Translations under genes and position numbers: made by a program
Source: Limanda limanda
Lineage: Eukaryota; Chordata; Actinopteri; Pleuronectiformes; Pleuronectidae
NCBI RefSeq assembly: GCF_963576545.1
Contig: NC_083638.1
Location: 24,266,090-24,330,089 of the forward strand
DNA length: 64,000 nucleotides
Direction: 5' to 3'
Part shown: positions 62,401-64,000 of the stretch, one piece after another
Numbering within the stretch: position 1 is the stretch's first letter
Layout: every line of letters starts with the position of its first letter
Notes under the pieces: generated by a model
The model's input: the letters and a program-made list of their open reading frames with translations, nothing else
The model's database searches: none
Told to the model about the DNA's origin: nothing

Positions 62401-63878
62401 TCTGTCAGATCATCACACAGAAGAAACTCACCGAGTTCTTAAGGTCCAAGTATCTTGTATTACGAGTTACAGGCATTCCAGATAAGAAGGCTAAAATGTC
62501 ATTGTTGGCCTTAGGAACAGAAAGCAGAAAAAATGAATTACTTTTTCATTACAGGACATGCATAAACAAATACATAAATAAAGACATTACCATCTGTGTT
62601 ACAGACAGTGATACCTGGTCCAGGATAGAAGATCTCTTAGACCTTTGTCTCTGACGTAGAAGTACCAGACCAGCAATAATGTCACTAGGCACAATGTCCA
62701 GGTCTCTGAAGAACTCTGCGAAAAGGCTTGCCACTTCTGAATAAGCATCCTGGAGAGGAAAGCAGCAGAAATCAGCATGTGTTGGAAAAGCAGATTAATA
62801 ATTAAAGGAGTGAACCACAGGAGGTTTACCTAACAATCTGTTGTGCTCTGTTTGATATGTGTATACTTCTCCTTATATCATTTACAATTTTGTGGAATTA
62901 TATAATAATAACTTTATTTTTATAGCACTTATCTAAACAAGGTGCAATGTGCTTGACAAAATGCACAGCAAAAACGAAGGAATAAAAATAAAAGGAATTC
63001 AATTCATTTTTTAACACCAAATCACAATATATTAAGGTCTGTCATTAACTATACTGGTTACCCTTTTGAAGGTCGTACAACAATTCTACCCCAACACTCA
63101 ATTTAAAGTCTCCAATGAACTTCTTCCCAATCTTCAAGTCTTTGGACTGTGTAGGGAGTTGGGTAACTGGTGAAAACCCACGCAGACATGGGGAGAACAT
63201 GCACACTCCACACAGAAAGACAACAGCCCTGCAGAACCGTGAACCTTCTCGCTGTAGGGCAACAGTGCAAACCACTCTACCACTGTGCTACCCTGCATGG
63301 CTGCAATGATCAACAAATCACCACTGGCTGGATGTTACAGTACAGTGGGTTTGTATGTCCTTCGGAGGTTTACCAATTTATTGAGGACAATATTTCCTGC
63401 TCAAGTATTAATATAAATGTACTCAGAAACTACGAAGAAATATTGTCTAAAAGCTGATGAAGCAGATGAATCTTTCTGATTATTTTCATAGCTTCCATTT
63501 GAAAATCCATTCTAGTGAATGGTGGTTACAAATCTTTGTGTGACTGCAAGTGTTCATAACATTTTTTAAGCCAGCTTGTAAAATGTATTTAACCTGTAAC
63601 GAAATAGTTTGCTATTCATATTTTACATGAAATATTTAAATGTCACTCCCAGCTGAGAAATGAACTCTGTTGTGTCACAGACTTGATTAATCCTGCCAGA
63701 GCTCATTTTAATTATATATTCCTGGTTACATTCTTTTCTGTTTGCCTCTAGACACGGAGAGAACACAGGTAAATGTGTGTTGTCACTCACTGATTGTGTG
63801 TCCTGGGCTCTTGTGCAGCACATGAAGAACTTGAGTCTCCTGCTCCAGCTGCTGGCTTGACCTTCCTCTAGTCTGTGT
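47488..63878 (-). CDS. dagla: Diacylglycerol lipase alpha (DAGLA), 5'-partial, 15 coding exons in window
   Basis: Plasma-membrane sn-1 diacylglycerol lipase that makes the endocannabinoid 2-arachidonoylglycerol (known for the family). Coding exons in transcript order: 63791-63878, 62615-62749, 62432-62509, 59740-59864, 59283-59433, 57942-58025, 57697-57774, 57423-57503, 57064-57206, 54842-54910, 54678-54750, 54024-54235, 53290-53416, 49309-49475, 47488-48586. Phases agree throughout, giving about 902 residues. The lipase nucleophile elbow GHSLGAG is in exon 57064-57206. The Asp of GKDLVPR lies 52 residues later, the same spacing as human Ser472/Asp524. The likely catalytic His is in NEHMPH, exon 53290-53416. 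The long tail keeps [17 protein letters not shown] and a Homer-type PPRTF motif (47665-47679), which with tail length favours alpha over beta. The exons for the four N-terminal membrane helices (about 180 residues) lie beyond 64000. Intron 59865-62431 carries an L2-like LINE in the opposite orientation. Confidence 0.95.
49476..53289 (-). other. dagla intron (3.8 kb) containing the candidate alternative exon
   Basis: Bounded by donor AAG|GTTTGT after 53290 and acceptor CCACAG before 49475. Apart from the open exon at 51747-52331, it is AT-rich with no coding signal or clear transposon. Confidence 0.7.
51747..52331 (-). CDS. dagla: Candidate alternative last coding exon of dagla (194-residue alternative C-terminus)
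   Basis: Open reading frame of 195 codons, stop at 51747-51749. It is preceded by a good acceptor (TTTCTGCAG, AG at 52332-52333) and lies in the intron between dagla exons 53290-53416 and 49309-49475. The upstream exon ends in phase 0 (GLNK), so joining is in frame. The new sequence begins [12 protein letters not shown], against VLENYNKGK in the regular exon. The encoded tail is Ser/Thr/Pro-rich, has nine consecutive prolines (GAG repeat on the plus strand, about 52050-52078), lacks the PPRTF motif and ends DSVV. A minus-strand ATTAAA at 51458-51463 could serve polyadenylation. I do not know of this exon from mammalian DAGLA. It could also be a retained or cassette segment, or a chance open frame. 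Its function is inferred only. Confidence 0.5.
   Translation of the reverse strand, partial: VLERFCPLSEQENSEQEELDVNQPTCSTTVFIPSQTELNSSLLPSESSSPNHKDTSCTTSLIETEATSVSPIAAALPPFLNADSTVPPPPPPPPPLSDSTSASQPCSVSVPPLSSSPCDSHLEALSTLDDSSIPPQTQSNQAESHPCVDVPVTSSSEILFESNSAPLKITSHSSLQKEELCSLQEPNHSSDSVV
53430..53449. repeat. GA microsatellite next to a dagla exon
   Basis: About 20 bp of GA starting 14 bases from the acceptor side of exon 53290-53416. On the transcribed strand it is a CT run and supplies the polypyrimidine tract of that splice site. Confidence 0.9.
54911..57063 (-). other. dagla intron (2.2 kb)
   Basis: Between the exon with the GHSLG nucleophile (57064-57206) and that with the catalytic Asp (54842-54910). 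A MITE-like repeat fragment lies at about 55310-55600. The rest shows no exon or RNA gene. Confidence 0.7.
55310..55600 (-). repeat. MITE-like dispersed repeat
   Basis: Contains CATCTGATCACAAGTGGTTA (55340s) and GATCCGATCACAAGTGGTCA (55552-55571), two near-copies about 215 bases apart in the same orientation. The second, read on the minus strand, matches the fragment at 30340-30435. No coding capacity. Confidence 0.45.
58026..59282 (-). other. dagla intron (1.26 kb)
   Basis: Between exons 59283-59433 and 57942-58025. Nothing recognisable; short open frames are not supported. Confidence 0.7.
60257..62307 (+). mobile_element. Degenerate L2-like LINE, 3' part with reverse transcriptase remnant
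   Basis: A non-LTR retrotransposon fragment inside dagla intron 59865-62431, antisense to the gene. The frame at 60257-60487 encodes [17 protein letters not shown] followed by [15 protein letters not shown], the RT motif A region. A separate frame near 60625-60645 encodes FVDDTQ, the YADD-type motif C. Later fragments resemble the LINE C-terminal part. Stops and frameshifts throughout show it is dead. The 3' end has GGATCCCTCACATGTGGCTC, GTTAAGCCCTATGAGACA and CAAATAAATGCGATTGATTG, the usual end of fish L2-type elements with TGAT tandem repeats. The 5' end is truncated, as is common for LINEs. Confidence 0.85.
61640..61925 (+). repeat. Imperfect GGTGGATCATGATGGTGGAT minisatellite in the LINE 3' UTR
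   Basis: Repeated variants of TGGTGGAT-CATGATGG units of about 25-40 bp within the 3' untranslated part of the L2-like element. It is internal to the element and not a separate array. Confidence 0.65.
62903..62965. repeat. Short dispersed repeat tail
   Basis: AATAATAACTTTATTTTTAT, then AGCACTTATCTAAACAAGG and GTGCTTGACAAAATGC. Same family as 41362-41425. It lies beside the SINE-like fragment at 63085-63298 and the two may be parts of one composite. Confidence 0.5.
63085..63298 (-). repeat. tRNA-like SINE-type dispersed repeat, diverged
   Basis: On the minus strand it reads GGTAGCACAGTGGTAGAGTGG, GTTTGCACTGTTGCCCTAC, AGCGAGAAGGTTC, TTTCTGTGTGGAGTGTGCAT, GTTCTCCCCATGTCTGCGTG, CAGTCCAAAGACTTG and ends GGAGACTTTAAATTGAG. 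This order belongs to a very high-copy fish repeat with a tRNA-like head. The B-box-like part is decayed, so it is unlikely to be transcribed by Pol III. Confidence 0.75.
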
Positions 63879-64000
63879 CTAATAGAGAGGAAAAGTCAAC
63901 AAATATTGTCAAGACTAATTTGTCTGGGGAAAAAATGGTATGTTGATGAATGGACGTTGTGTTTTGGTTGAGGTTTGAGACAAAGAAAAAAATCAGAGAG

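Noticed and set aside
63085..63298. tRNA-like sequence as a functional tRNA gene
   Set aside because: The B-box region is decayed and it cannot fold as a full cloverleaf by eye; it matches a dispersed SINE-type repeat.

Overview
The window is a vertebrate nuclear sequence, almost certainly from a ray-finned (teleost) fish. Coding exons are small, introns carry GT-AG borders, and the intronic and intergenic DNA holds long CA/GT microsatellites, a 460-bp ATCT array and several dispersed repeats of the kinds common in teleosts, including an L2-like LINE ending in TGAT repeats. There are no operons, CRISPR arrays or prokaryotic features.

Three protein-coding genes were reconstructed exon by exon by reading both strands and checking splice phases. 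(1) alx4, plus strand, 2204-19463: 4 coding exons and 374 residues, complete, encoding a paired-class (Q50) homeodomain factor with a C-terminal OAR motif. (2) ext2, minus strand, 24494-42783: 14 coding exons and 719 residues, complete, encoding the Golgi heparan-sulfate co-polymerase exostosin-2. It is convergent with alx4, the same arrangement as human ALX4/EXT2. (3) dagla, minus strand, 47488 to beyond the right edge: 15 coding exons and about 902 residues, the whole lipase domain and C-terminal tail of diacylglycerol lipase alpha. The exons for the N-terminal membrane segments lie past position 64000.

Layout: 1-2203 alx4 upstream DNA; 2204-19463 alx4 with introns of 10.2, 5.5 and 0.36 kb; 19464-23340 space between the convergent genes; 23340-24493 probable ext2 3' UTR; 24494-42783 ext2; about 42800-43800 ext2 5' region and promoter; 43900-47487 spacer and probable dagla 3' UTR; 47488-64000 dagla. 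The three genes have unrelated roles: craniofacial and limb patterning, heparan sulfate synthesis, and endocannabinoid 2-AG synthesis. They share a neighbourhood, not a pathway.

The most interesting observation is a 585-bp open exon (51747-52331, minus strand) inside a dagla intron. It is phase-compatible with the upstream catalytic exon, begins with the same V-L-E residues as the next regular exon, and would give DAGL-alpha a different 194-residue Ser/Pro-rich C-terminus without the Homer-binding motif. No multi-gene novel system was seen. Exon calls rest on splice signals, phase and remembered protein-family similarity; no alignment or database search was run.
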